Below are positions 34,801 through 48,000 of a stretch of 64,000 nucleotides of DNA, piece by piece. Positions within the stretch are counted from its first letter, which is position 1. The number at the start of each line of letters is the position of its first letter. The DNA comes from Brienomyrus brachyistius (taxonomy: Eukaryota > Chordata > Actinopteri > Osteoglossiformes > Mormyridae), in NCBI RefSeq assembly GCF_023856365.1, contig NC_064552.1:11140160-11204159 (forward strand), written 5' to 3'. The translations under genes and the position numbers were made by a program. The notes beneath the pieces were generated by a model. The model saw only the letters and a list, made by a program, of their open reading frames with translations, did not search any database and was not told the origin of the DNA.

Positions 34801-36477
34801 CCTTGGCTATTTTTATGTTAGTGTGTTCATACATGAAGGATTCATAAACATTCCTGAGTCATTTCATGGATTTTACCCATAAATGGTAAGACAAGATGCT
34901 TACTGTAAGGTAATATGTATGGAATCAGGTTATGTGACTAAATTCTTTATGAATATACTGAATATTTTATGCTGTTAAAAACCGTGTATTTTCATCTCTA
35001 AATGCACGCATTGAACAAACTTGCACACACTCTACTTCAGTTACCACAGACTTTTTAATTTAATCACAAAGACCAGCAGTCTTTACATGCAAGAGACAAA
35101 CTCCTCTGTCCTCAATCCAGCCTCCACATGCAGGTGATATATAATTATTTGTACAGAGTGAGTTTACATTTAAAAAATGGTTTTTGAATACTGTTCTGCC
35201 TTAAGCTGTTTGCATGAATTTTCACTCATCTCTGACAGCCTGTGTGTATGAATTATATACTGTAAATTGTTCAATGTCTGCAGCCAGCTCTTAGGGAGGG
35301 AGAGCGGCTATTGTTGTTGGCCTCTATGTTAGGCAAAAAACTGAATAAATTTAATCGAACAATAAAACAAGTGTGTAATAATAACCGGTTCCTTTTGCGA
35401 TTGTGTTTTTTTTTTTAAATGAATTTCTTGTATGCCAGCGAAAAATAACATTTTCTTATCAGATTTCCTGAAGTAGGATCCGATTCACTCTCATATCATT
35501 AGAAAATCAATTTATCTCATCAAGGCATAAAGAAACAGAACAGCGACTGAAAGACACTGGCCAGTAGTGTGATATGTTCATCTTACACTTTCATAGTATA
35601 AACTGTGATTGTTTGATTTCTTAACTGTTTACTTTGGCTTGTATTCGGTGAATTTAACATTATGCACTCAGTATTCAACAGGAAGCCAATACCTTTCCAC
35701 AGGACTGTGCATTTCACTTCGTGTTTTATGATTGCTTACTAATTACAATTTAGAATAATATCAGATGGTTCATAATGTAAGCTGAAAGATAACATTCCTC
35801 ACACGAGAAAAATCAGCAGTTTTTTTCTCACAGTTTGACAGTGGAGCAATTTGTAGTGAGTTATTTCATTTCCTGATATAAAATGATACTATGTAAGAAT
35901 ATATTTCAGCGCTATCTCTCTTAATGTTTGACTAGTATAACTGGAAGTGTATAATCATGTAATACACAATGTGCTCCACCGGCAGCAGTATAGAGTTCTA
36001 TTTAATAACTTGTCATTAATTTATATATTATCTCCAAAGGAGGAAAATGCTGACACCGGTTTTTGTGATCTCTCTGTCTGAATCATTTGGTAAGGTTAGG
36101 CCCATTAAAAGCCACGGGAACAGGAATGCAGAGATGAAGCGGCGACGTTCAGAATTCAATACATGTCCTTAACAGCTCAGGAATTACACTCCAAGGCTTC
36201 TTTACATACGTCTACCAAAAACAGCATCACGCTGCAGAAAACAATGCTACTCTAATTACAACATCCATCGCTCATTTGAGCCTATTTTATGTAAATGAAA
36301 TACTATAACGAGCAAGTTATTCAGATGGAAGGCGTTCATATTTCAAAACAGCAGAAATTTCGAAATAACATGATTCACTCAGTCATGTCCTTCGACGAAA
36401 TGTGAATACTATTGAATATTGCATGTCTGTAAGGATGAATAGACAGGCAGAATTTAATGAGTTTGCACACAGGGGTT

Positions 36478-36493
36478 TGCGCGCGGGCGCACG

Positions 36494-36544
<51 letters not shown>

Positions 36545-36560
36545 GCACGTACACACACAC
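36478..36560. repeat. (CG)n/(CA)n alternating purine-pyrimidine tract
   Basis: A GCGCGGGCGCACGCGCGCGC segment runs into about 20 CA units and interrupted CA/CG. Alternating purine-pyrimidine of this kind is prone to Z-DNA. Confidence 0.95.
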
Positions 36561-37016
36561 GCACACCCAGACACAGAATTCAATTTTTCCCTAAGCTTTC
36601 AAACTCCAAATGCTTCCAGCAGCAGAAAAAAAAATAGTGAAAGATTAGGCTATCAATCTGGTATACTCATATTGTCACCAACGACGAGAAATCCACGCTG
36701 TACAGCAGATGCTGAAACACACAATCTGTAAACCAAATAATTTGCAGCACCATTATCATCATTTATTATTACTGTGACATTTTAAGCAAACAGGAATAAA
36801 GGCAATATTTGAGTACTGTTCACATAGCTGCACTGAAAAATTTCTTTTGATGTTTTGGTGGGAGTGCATTGTTAGTGCAAGTACATGATAAAAGCTATGC
36901 AGCTAGCAGTTTCTATGACAATGGAAATTCACAAAAATGATACAGATTAACTCACAGTAGCATGTATGGTTATATATAATCTACAATTAATAGCATAAGA
37001 GCAAAGCCCTCCAAAG

Positions 37017-37135
<119 letters not shown>

Positions 37136-39911
37136 CACGTGCATACTATGTGTATATATACACACATACGTAAGTGTGAATATATATATATATATGTGAA
37201 ACCCCAGAATTTCTACAATGTATATATAGATAATAGCAGCAATACTGCACTGCAGGGGCAGTCCTTTCATCCCATAGTGTCAGTGTGTCACTGTCTGATG
37301 TTTTACATCTGCGGAGTGATTGATGGCCCGTTGAACACACTCGCCACTACCCTCTCACCGCATCAACTAAAGCATTACTTTACAATGATTAAGTAAGATA
37401 CATCTACTGACAGTCGGCGTCACAATGAAAGGAAGATAATTCATCCTGCAGCGCTTTTTCTCACAATTGGTTTGTGCGTTGGTGTGGTATAATGAGAATT
37501 AAAATACACAAATTACGTAAAATAATTACGATAAGCATAACGTGTTTGTGTTTTAGAAGTAGCAGTAACACACGTTTTGAACTTGATTTCATAAGATGAA
37601 CGCCAACAAACTCTACTACTGTACTGAGAATTGGAAGCCATATTAATTTGAAGCTGAAAAGATTGAATTGTTGCTTATGCGATTCCCTGGCACACCTCCC
37701 TATAGTGTTTTAGACCGTACTTATGAAATACTCTGATATCATTCAATAGCCATTCCCCCGAACCTCCCTCCCCGCTACGCTCTCGCGCTTAAATAAATAG
37801 TAAAAACTAGCAAAGCAAAACCAAACCCCTATGCGTTTCAAACTGAGTACATTGTATTATGCAAATGCTGTTTAAACAGAAAGGTGAAGTAACAGCATTC
37901 TTTCTTTGGTACTTTCTGCGAGCTACCGCAGACTACTGCTGTATGCGATCGCCCATTCTAGCGAAAAAAATGGGGCAGAAATATGCATAAATAAATACGT
38001 AAATAAATAAATAAACGGTGCATAATGCGCCACGCAACATTTTTTTATGCGCTACTGCCTGTTTTAATCATGAAATTACACTCGAACACGTTTTAAACTG
38101 GGGAGCAGTGATATGCAATACGCTGCGATATAATGTTGTTTCGACTGAATTACAACTTTATATTTTAATCACAGAATAAGGGTTAGCTATTTCTTTGTCT
38201 AAGCGCTTTCATTTCCTTGTTACGCCCTGTCAAGTCAATTGCAACATTTTAGTCACATTCTCCACCGAGCGTGCTCCGTCTTGTCGTGCCCCCACCCCCA
38301 CCTAAAATCCCCTTAATCTATATATAGTTAATGACATTCTTGTGTGTTGAAAGCAGTTCGTTTTTTGCATATATCAGATGACGGTATCATTGATTTTATG
38401 GTGGACATAAAAATATGATTGTGCAATATTTCCCTTTAAGAAATTCGTCTTTTTCTGAGAAAAACATAATTGAGTTCCGGACCCCTCGTGATTTAAATAA
38501 GGGAAAACGTTGCATAAGGCATAAAAATAGCTGACATACATGCTGCACCTTGTAATTTATTAAACATGTTCTAACTTTCATATTGTGACAACGGCATTAT
38601 AGATACTGTAGTCTCAATTATAGAGCAGGAAAAGCACTCCAGGACTTCGTCTAAAGTTACACTATCATTAAACACAATCGCTCGGAGAGTTTTTATTCAT
38701 TACCACTCTAAAAATTGTTTATCTCTATTAACAGATTTTCCTTTCATAGCTGCTTTCTTGGCTAACCCACCCCGCGGTCTCTGGCCATTGAAATTATTTT
38801 GCTTGCTTTACCCTAAAACGAGCGAGGCTAAAACAACACCTTGTATTTAATATGCAACATTGTGTCGGTATTTTATAAACTTTATTTTGCTTTAACAAGT
38901 TGTTCATACGATTAAGCTAGTCGCGGCCAAGAATAACGATCGTACCATCGTGGACGCTTACCAAATAAAGCTAATTAAAATTGTCGCAGTTTTTGTGCAA
39001 GGACTACTCGAAATACTTATAAAAAGACGCGGATACATTTCACACTACATTTTAATTATGACACACACGCGGCCCCACACCCCCCCCCCGCTTACACACA
39101 CATACAATAACACAATACACACATTCAACGCTGCCATTGTTTCCATATCTCGTGATGCCTGCTTATGTATTTACTGCGGCGTCTCTCTAAACCCTAACTG
39201 CTGTAGCTATTTATATAAAGCTGGCAACCAATATTTACCTAGTAGACTATATTAGCTGCGAATCATCTTTGAAGCACCGTGCCAGTTAATGCATTTTTCC
39301 TCACCACTAGCGAAGTCATTAAGAGGAAATATTTTGGTGCAAAATATTGTTCAAACGACTGACACTAATAAAATACAGTACATGCATTCGAGAAATAGGA
39401 AGAAGAGCGCCCCTGAATATTTGTAGGTCTGCAGGAAATGTTCGTTCTATTACACATACAGACGTCCTCAACAAAGGTCCTGTCAGAGACATATTCGCTC
39501 CGGCAAAAAAAATAGAAGAATAAAGACCAAAATTTGGCTAATTTACTCGATATACATACGGAACAGTATTAAAACGATTGCTTCTGTCGCGTGACTTAAA
39601 AATTTCGAAAAACAAGCATCTCGATTTATTTTAAATCGGGGCTAGAACAACGAAGGTAACGATCAGAAACGTCCGTCCTTTCGCCATTTCGAATTAAATA
39701 TGAGCAATATATATTCTAATATGCACAAAATTATCTCTAGATAAAATCTTGCACCCACGAAAAATATTAGGTACCAATTTTGGATGCTATTGCATTACTC
39801 TATTCGTTCAGTTCCGATTTCATATTGACAGTTCAGGAGAAACTGTACGCGAAAATATTGTGCCCTTCCAGGACCGTTTGCAATCCATTCAAGCCAACAA
39901 GTTTGGAGAGA

Positions 39912-39942
39912 ATGTTGAGTTTAATCAATTCAGAACGTCGAG
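39912..39942 (+). promoter_or_regulatory. arid5b 5' UTR with an out-of-frame upstream ATG
   Basis: An ATG at 39912 lies 31 bases before the arid5b start, in another frame, and overlaps it; across the exon 1-2 splice it would stop after about 17 codons in exon 2. The annotated start at 39943 has a G at -3 and at +4, a good context. The extent of the UTR is unknown. Confidence 0.5.
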
Positions 39943-39963
39943 ATGGAGCCCAACTCACTCAAG
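39943..39963 (+). CDS. arid5b: arid5b exon 1 (coding part)
   Basis: Encodes MEPNSLK, matching human MEPNSLQ, and ends in AAG before GTATTA, phase 0. Seven codons, invisible to a length-based gene finder. Confidence 0.92.
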
Positions 39964-41969
39964 GTATTATTATCTACTCTGCCCGGAGTAGATTGTATTT
40001 TCGCATTATTTTGTTGTCGTTATCGTAAAGTATGCACGGACATTTCATGTGTTTTCTCAAGGCTTAAAATTAATATTGTGAACTTTTAATAGAAAACTTT
40101 ACGTGTTTACAAATATTAAAATGTATAGCATATTTGTTTTCAAAACCACTGATGCTGTGCCTAACTACTTTTTCTTTGACCCTGTCCTGATACTGTTTAT
40201 TCCTTATAAGCCGTATTTATGTATGTATGACAGCGTTCTTTATTATTTATTGAATGGAAAGTACGCATTAAAGTAATTGCTTATTACTTTTTCCGCAGTG
40301 GGTAGGCTCGCCTTGTGGTTTGCACGGACCTTACGTTTTCTACAAGGCATTTAGGTTTCACCTTGAAGGCAAACCAAGAATTCTATCCCTTGGCGACTTT
40401 TTCTTTGTAAGATGTAAGCCGGAGGATCCGATTTGCATAGCAGAGCTCCAGCTGTTGTGGGAAGAAAGGACGACCAAGCAACTTCTATCCAGCTCTAAAC
40501 TTTATTTTCTCCCAGAAGATACTCCCCAGGGAAGAACTGTCAATCACGGAGAGGTGAATACAAACATTAACATTTTCTCACTTAAGTTCTTTCACCTAAA
40601 GATTTGATAGGCACTAAGCGAATTTCAAATAAGGCATCAGTGAAATATGACCCTTATGTATTCACTGTGCGTTCTGTTGGCAATGATGCGAAATCTAATC
40701 TGATTGCACGTAACATATCGCCTTTATGTTTACGACCTCTGATCGGTCAATACCAGGGATAGACTGTTAAAAATGTAAGAAGGATCAGCTAATTCGACTG
40801 TCAACGTAGATTCATTTCATGTTAATTACCTTAGTGGAACTGGACTATAAATCATCCCCGTGGTCTGTGTTAGTTTATTTAGTGAGATGGATTGCTGAAA
40901 ATAACGCATTGGTTGTGTGTTTTTTTACCCGCCTAGCTATATTATAAAGTTATTGTGTTTGTCGTCTTAATATTCCGTATCTCGATTCTGTAAAATAGGG
41001 CGGAAATTACGAAATGGAGGTAAAGAGAGAGATCAAAAGACTCGTGCTGGCAGCGCCGTATTGAACAAAGTGATAAATGACAGGTAGCGCAATGACGAAT
41101 TTAAATGCTTGATTAGCGGCGTATTTCACTTAGAAGTGTTCCGAGAATAAACACATTAACCTAGGAACGGAACGCTCCTAATCCACAGAATATCATCATG
41201 CCTTTTATATTAAAGCCGTGAATATTTCAGCGGGTATTCATAAAGACGGAAATTGGCTGGCTGCATAGCGCCAGACAATAAGTATTGTAAGCAGACATTT
41301 TTTTCCATGCGTATTGAAATGCTTTCGCTTAGTAGCAATTGATTAATAACGGCGAGCTGAATAAGCAGGCAGATGCGATGCCTTAAAGGGGACGAGTGAC
41401 ATTTATGAAGGTTACGTCTCGCTGCTGCACTTTCATTTTTATTACTCATAAATGCGCGGGTAATTTGATCCAAAAAGAGCGAAAAAGTTTACTAGTCGTG
41501 AGGTTTATCTCGTGAACCGTGTGCCTTGGATGTTTTTTTTAACATCTTAATTATTCTAACGATAGATTGTGGTATTGGATATGGAGATAGTTACGCAGCT
41601 GCCGGTTATATATGGGTAATGTAGTGAAGCGGTAAACCTATTTTTTTTCCTTGTGCTTCTAGTACAACCACTAGCAGATCACAATATGAGAATCTAGCCT
41701 ACGCTGAACTTTTATTGTACTTTCCCTCTGCCTTGCTGGGTATCAAATGTCCTTTTCATAATAAGCAACAGGTTTTATATGCAGCTTTTTGTGAAACGTC
41801 GAGTTTCCGCCGCAAAATAAGTATGAATATCGAATTTGCATCATCTGTTGAATCGACCTTGTACGCATCCGTATTTATACAGTGTAACGAGGTGGAAGTG
41901 AAGAACAACACTTGACTTAACCCCATATTTACCCAGTTCAACCGACCTCTCTCTCTCTCTCTCTCTCTC

Positions 41970-42003
<34 letters not shown>

Positions 42004-45000
42004 AGTTGTCATCTGCTTCCCCTTTCCCGTCTCCGGCGAAATGGCAATGTGAATTACTGCCTACGTTTAGCCTACATGATTTGTTGATCTTTAAACTGCA
42101 ATACAGATATGATTATACTGTGTTCAAGGGCAGCGTACGTCTTCATATATCCGTAGTTAACATAATAGGGTATGAAATCTGATACAGTTTTTCTTCATCG
42201 TTTTACATGGTTACACTTAATGAAGATGTTTTCCGCCATTCGTTTTACGGATTACAGAGAAACCTATAAAAATTTAATGGCAGTACCCCTGCCACATATT
42301 CTAATTTAGTGTGCCTCTTGATAATATCGATATTGACCTAAAATGTGTGTAGTGTTCATTAGGACTTAAAACTGCTTTTGGAAAATTAGTGACATATGGG
42401 AAATCTAAATAACAATGAAACTGAGTGTAAGGTTGTCGCCAGTGGTAATCTAAAACCCTGTGTGATTGCTTCCCAATTGAACGTGCACTCAGCAAATTGT
42501 ACAATTAAATTACATTTGCATTTGTACTGAATAATCCAAATTATCAATACAGTAATCATCTGTTTTTTTTCGAAATACCTCGCAGTTTTTGAGATGTAGT
42601 CAGTACGGATTGCTTTTTTGCTTTTTGTTTTTCATTAATAACTTTATTTCGACCAAGTAGTGTCAGTTTCATTAGGTAATAAAAGTTCTTTAACCAGCGT
42701 TTGAATTATTCTTTGTTCCATGTTAACGCTGGGTGTGTTTGCAATAAACAGCCATGATGACTGTGATAAATGTAGGTAGTAGGCTTTAATATCTTCTTTG
42801 TCTGTAAAGCCAGGTGATGTAATTTCCCCTCTGGCTTGAGGTAGTCATTCATTTGCAGAATAGCAGCAGTGTAGAAACAGCAGCCTACTTGCAGTGATCT
42901 TGCTTTGGCAGACAGCCTGCAGAACAGAACGCTGAGAGCTTGAACCCAGAGAGGTCAACATTACACTCCCGTTTATACATGTGCTTTTTTTGTTTTACTA
43001 TGTTACAGTGTTATCCTCATGGGTTCATGACTGCCAGAAAAATAATGTCAGACATTTATTTACTGACAGAGAAGTCAGAACACTTTTGGTTTTATGTGTT
43101 TATATTAATGCAGAGCGACTTTTTTTGTTGGTTGCTGGTAACCCATTTCACGATTATAATTGCAGTTATTTTTATTTTCTTTAAATGCGATGATGTAGTT
43201 AATTGGACAGAAGCCACTAAAAAAGCCCAAACCGCGTTGGAGTTCTATTTTTCTTTTGAAATAGCAACTAGTTTACAAAGGTGATTTTGAGAAATGATGC
43301 ATATGCGGTTAAAGGGTGGTAAACTGTTCCTCTAGTCACTTCATCTTTCTTTGTTATTGGCCCCATTGTTAAACACTGCAGCTCATATGATTGTCAGAGA
43401 TGGGGCCTCAGTACAACCCAGTAGGCATTGGTGGTGACTTTTTAGTAACGTGCTGAACTAAAACAGGTCAGAGTATTTAAAATAGATTCTGTATCGGATT
43501 CCATCAGCCATCTAGTCACTACAAATAACCTTGGTGTTACACATTAACAAATGCCTTCAGAGAGTGTGACTGTAGCTGCAGGTTTTCAGCTGAATTTTCC
43601 AAATATTCCCAAAAGAGGGTTTGTTAAAACAACAAGTGGGCTGTAATATCTATCTTTTTTTTTCTGGCTCTCTGCAATTGTTTGGAATTACAAAGCAGTA
43701 TGGCTTTAGACTTGTGACTCTTGCAGTGGAACTGCATGGCAGGAGTCCAGAGACATCTTACTGCCTGGCAAAAGTCCATGTTGGTGTTTGAATGCCTGGG
43801 ATATATTTATAGTTTAAATTGGATCATTTTTCCCCCATAAAGGTTACATTCGACAATGCAGTATTCCAGAAATCATGTCGAAACACAGGCCTTCAAACGT
43901 GTTGTTATGGAAATTAAGGTTCGGCTTGAAGTATATATATCTTTGTCTGTTTCATAGGTGTCACACATTTGCTACATGACTCCAGCTATTCAGGAATTGC
44001 TGGGGGAGGGGGGGGGGAGAGAGAGAATGTAACTGCTCCTCAAATATACAAATGAGTGTAAAAATTACCCTAAGCAGCTGTTGGTATTGTTAGAATGAAC
44101 ACATTTCATACCTTTCTGTGCTTGCTAAATGCAATTAATTCCAGAATCTGTGATCAGTTGTGAAATATACACTGTTTCGCATGTTTAAACTTGAGAACTG
44201 CATTTGCCTAGTCTTTAATGTAATGATAAATAATAAATGCTGCTGAATTAATCTGTTTAAAGGCTGTTTGTTTTCCCTGTTTAATCGAAACCCAGACACT
44301 CATCATATTTGCATTTTCTGTTGTTTATTTTCTCTGTATCACGCAACTTATAGCCAAGCCATGTATACAAATTCAAAACGACAATGTAAATTTGTTTAAA
44401 ATTTATAAGGGTAATTGTTTTCTCCCTCTCTCCCTCTATAGATTAATTTTGCTCTTGTTCGTTTTATGTGCTGAATGTGGTTCAGTCATTAACTTGCTCT
44501 ATGATGTAGTACTATTATTGGAAGGAAAATTACTTGTTCAACTTTAACTTTGGTAAAGGACTTCCTCTGGATCTACTGGGGACATTTTTCATGTTGCTGG
44601 GTCAATAACTCAATAGGCATGGAAGCAGGTGTACAAATCTCCTGTGACCTGGGGAATTCTTGCCCTGACCCCTGGAATCAGTGGGGTGAAACATGCCCAG
44701 CGTGACTCTGTTTGGGTGATTTTTCGGCTCTACGCTGCCCCACAGCTTCTCCTCACTAATGCCTCAAATCCCACCAGTATGTAATAACAAGGGGCTGGTT
44801 GTTTCTTGCCACTTATAGAATGGAAAGTTTCCATGAATGGAATTATTTTATTATATATTTTTTTGTTCCAAAGGCACAGAGCTCGACACATGAGGGGATG
44901 ACAACCTTGCACTTTTACGGTTTCTCTAGCTGTCCATCTGAAAGGAGTGTCACTAGAATTGCTTGTTCAATGACCATGGAGGGTTGGGGGGGGGGGGGGG

Positions 45001-48000
45001 GGGGAGTCAGGCTTTGCACATGACCTCTCCGTAAAGTTTGTCGCGTCGTCATTGGGATTAACATTGTTTGACCCACTTACTTTTACAGCAACATACAAAC
45101 AAATGCTTCTGTGTACAATGGCTATTACTTAGCATCCTAGGCTATGCAGCCGCCGCTTTGAAGTGGCAGCGTTATTAGGCAGTCAAGGAGACCCGAGGTA
45201 CTGCGACCTTTTCCTATTGGCTGCCGGGGCACATTAGTCCTTAGCTAGTAATGCAGTAACACACTTTCACTCGTTTTAAAGCACTAATGGTGCACTGCCT
45301 GCATCAATAAGGCATAAATGTAGCAACCGCTGGCTAATGGTGAAACTGACAGACGATGACTTAAGTGATTTAAACTGTGGAGTTTAGTTGTCAGGGTATT
45401 TATGTATGTGCTTTATTTATGTCTGAGCAAAAACAATATACAGTATAAGAAACGTCTGATACAAATTAGGGGCTATTCAGTATTTGAAGTTGAAAATGTA
45501 TTTGTTTCTAATGGAAGAGCTGTTTCATATATAGACACTCCTTTAAGGTTTTGGTTCAAAATCAAATGGGCAATTTAATTACATTTTAAATGACCACAAG
45601 TCTGCTGTTGATTATTCCCAAACTCAAAGAATGCAGTACTCCAAAGTGGAAAAAGAAAACATTTTAAAATTTAGACAAGCAGGAATATCAGTGTGTAGTC
45701 AACAACAATTACGTCAAATCCTTTCTGTGCTGGACGTTTTTTTTCGACGGGAGACGCGGTATTAAGGTAACAGAAGTGGCTTAAGTTTCCGTCCGCCATA
45801 CACAGCACTGTATATCCGAAAAAATTTCAAATGAAGACTTTTAGCCCCCTGAAACCATTAATGTTTGCTTTTTATTATGTTATGCTGGGATATTGTGACC
45901 AGAGATGGACAGGAGGCAATGATAACATCCATTAAGATTGTAGAGTTGCTAAACCAGAGGTATTGGTAGTATGGAAAGGCAGTGGTGAAGGTTTCTCTCA
46001 AATGCTAACACATGTGCTGTCCAGATTTCCACACTAACCCAACAGAATCATTTATTTATTTATTTTAAGCCTTCTAACGCCAAATAACAAGCGGATCAGT
46101 CTAGAAAATGGATTTCATTTGGAAATTCATTTTTATATCCTTCCCTAGCCGTTGAATGAGACCGGAGTGCCGTAGTAAAACGAAAGGCAATTTTTATTTA
46201 TTCATTTGTTTGTTTATGCATGCCATAGCCTTGGATAGTGAAGCTGAAATTTGACCTATATAATAGTGGTACATAGCACGGTATGGTCTGCTCATCTGGC
46301 TCCATGATCATTATTTACCATCAACCATGACACCAAGGCCATAGCTTTCCTTTGGATGTAGATTAGCATGACGTCTGCAACGATGTTTTAAGTCACATCC
46401 ATGCCCCCCTGCCCACCTCCCCCACCTCCCCCACCTCCCCTCAGCACAGCCTAACATGCAAACCCATCACTGCTGTACTGACATGATGCTGTACTGCCAC
46501 ACAGGATGAGGTCATAGCCGTCTCTGAGAAGGTCATTGTGAAGCTGGAGGACCTTGTGAAATGGACAATCGCGGACGTCTCCATGTGGACATGTGGCCTA
46601 AGGGCGGCACCCCTGAAGTCCACCGTGCTGAGGGAGCTGAGGAGGAATGAACAGGGGGAGGCCCTGCACCGGTACCGGGAGTCGACCCTCAACAGTGGCC
46701 TCAACTTCAAGGACGTCCTTAAGGAGAAGGCGGAACTAGGTAACCAACTCTTTCATTCCTGTCATTGAGATCCTTCAGTTATGTCTGTGTGCCAAATAGC
46801 ATCATGGGCATAGGGACTCGCGGGGGGGGGGGGGGGGGGGGGGTCATTCATCACTCCCAATAACTAGACTTTTGTATTTAAATTATTGAATTCTGCCCCC
46901 CCCCCACCAATATCAGACCCCTCCAATGCCATAGTTTAGCATGACCAATAGTTGACTACGTCAACACTTCACAATGCAGTAAGTTGATCACAGCATAAGC
47001 AATTCAGTCTTGCGCAAAAATATGTTACGCATGTCAGGCATGTTTATGGCAAAAATCTGTAGAATGTCATGCAACAGACATATCTGAAGCTAAGGATGAC
47101 TAAGCATTCAGTGTGCGGGCCTCTTGTTATTCTTACCAATGTCGTAGCCTCCAAATATTTCATAAAAATTGCGTGCAGAATTATCAGTGGAGGAAAACCG
47201 TTGTTTGACTTCTCATTGCTTATGTGAAAAGGGGAAAATAAATGTCAAATGTGCAGTCTGGAACAGAATAACGTGCGTTTCTACGTCGCTAACTGGCTGT
47301 AGTTCTTGCAGAGAACTTTCACAGTTCAGTTTAAAAGCTCCAGTGTCAGATTTATGAGGTCTTAAAAATGTCATGTATGACTTGCAATTCTGTAAAGCAG
47401 TTACAGGAACCCAGAAAAATGAAAATTACTCCCCATATATTGAGAATTTGCACTAAAACTGTTTCTTGATTATATACAAAATATAATTGTTACTTATTTC
47501 CAATTTCTACTTTGGGTGTTAGAAATGTTGGTTTTTAAGGTTGGTTTAAGATCCAGTTACTGTCACACTGGCTATACTGTTCACAGAATGATACAATGTT
47601 TTTATTCTATGGTTATTTTTGGATCTTATAGTTTACTCATCCATTTACCAGACTGTGTGTACAGCCCTCCTTTAGCCAGCGAAACCAAATGTTAAATTGC
47701 CCTTGAATCGGCCGTTGTATTAGATTCTTATGCAGAGATTAGATGGGAGAATCAATAATGGACTCTTTGTCACTTAAGCTTACAGCTGCATATGCGAATC
47801 AATAGTGAGCAGAAAAGTGTGTTAATGAATTTATTTACTGTCAGACTTGTACCTTATTATTTGTGTCCATTGTGTATAGGTTTTGTAATGTTAATAAGTT
47901 GCTCCTTAATGACTATATATTAGCCTGTTTGTGTTGTCAGGATACTAAATGCAGTTACTCAAAACGACTCTGAATTCGCTGCGTAAGCTAAATATCCTGG

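Larger units (their letters stand above)
40554..46504. other. arid5b intron 2
   Basis: No exon recognised. Holds a CT repeat (41947-42002), a poly-G run (44986-45004) and mixed-sequence stretches such as 41020-41500 that may be regulatory. Confidence 0.6.

Noticed and set aside
42940..43284. 114-residue frame with hydrophobic segments
   Set aside because: It lies inside arid5b intron 2, composition follows AT-rich DNA, and no splice or family evidence supports it.
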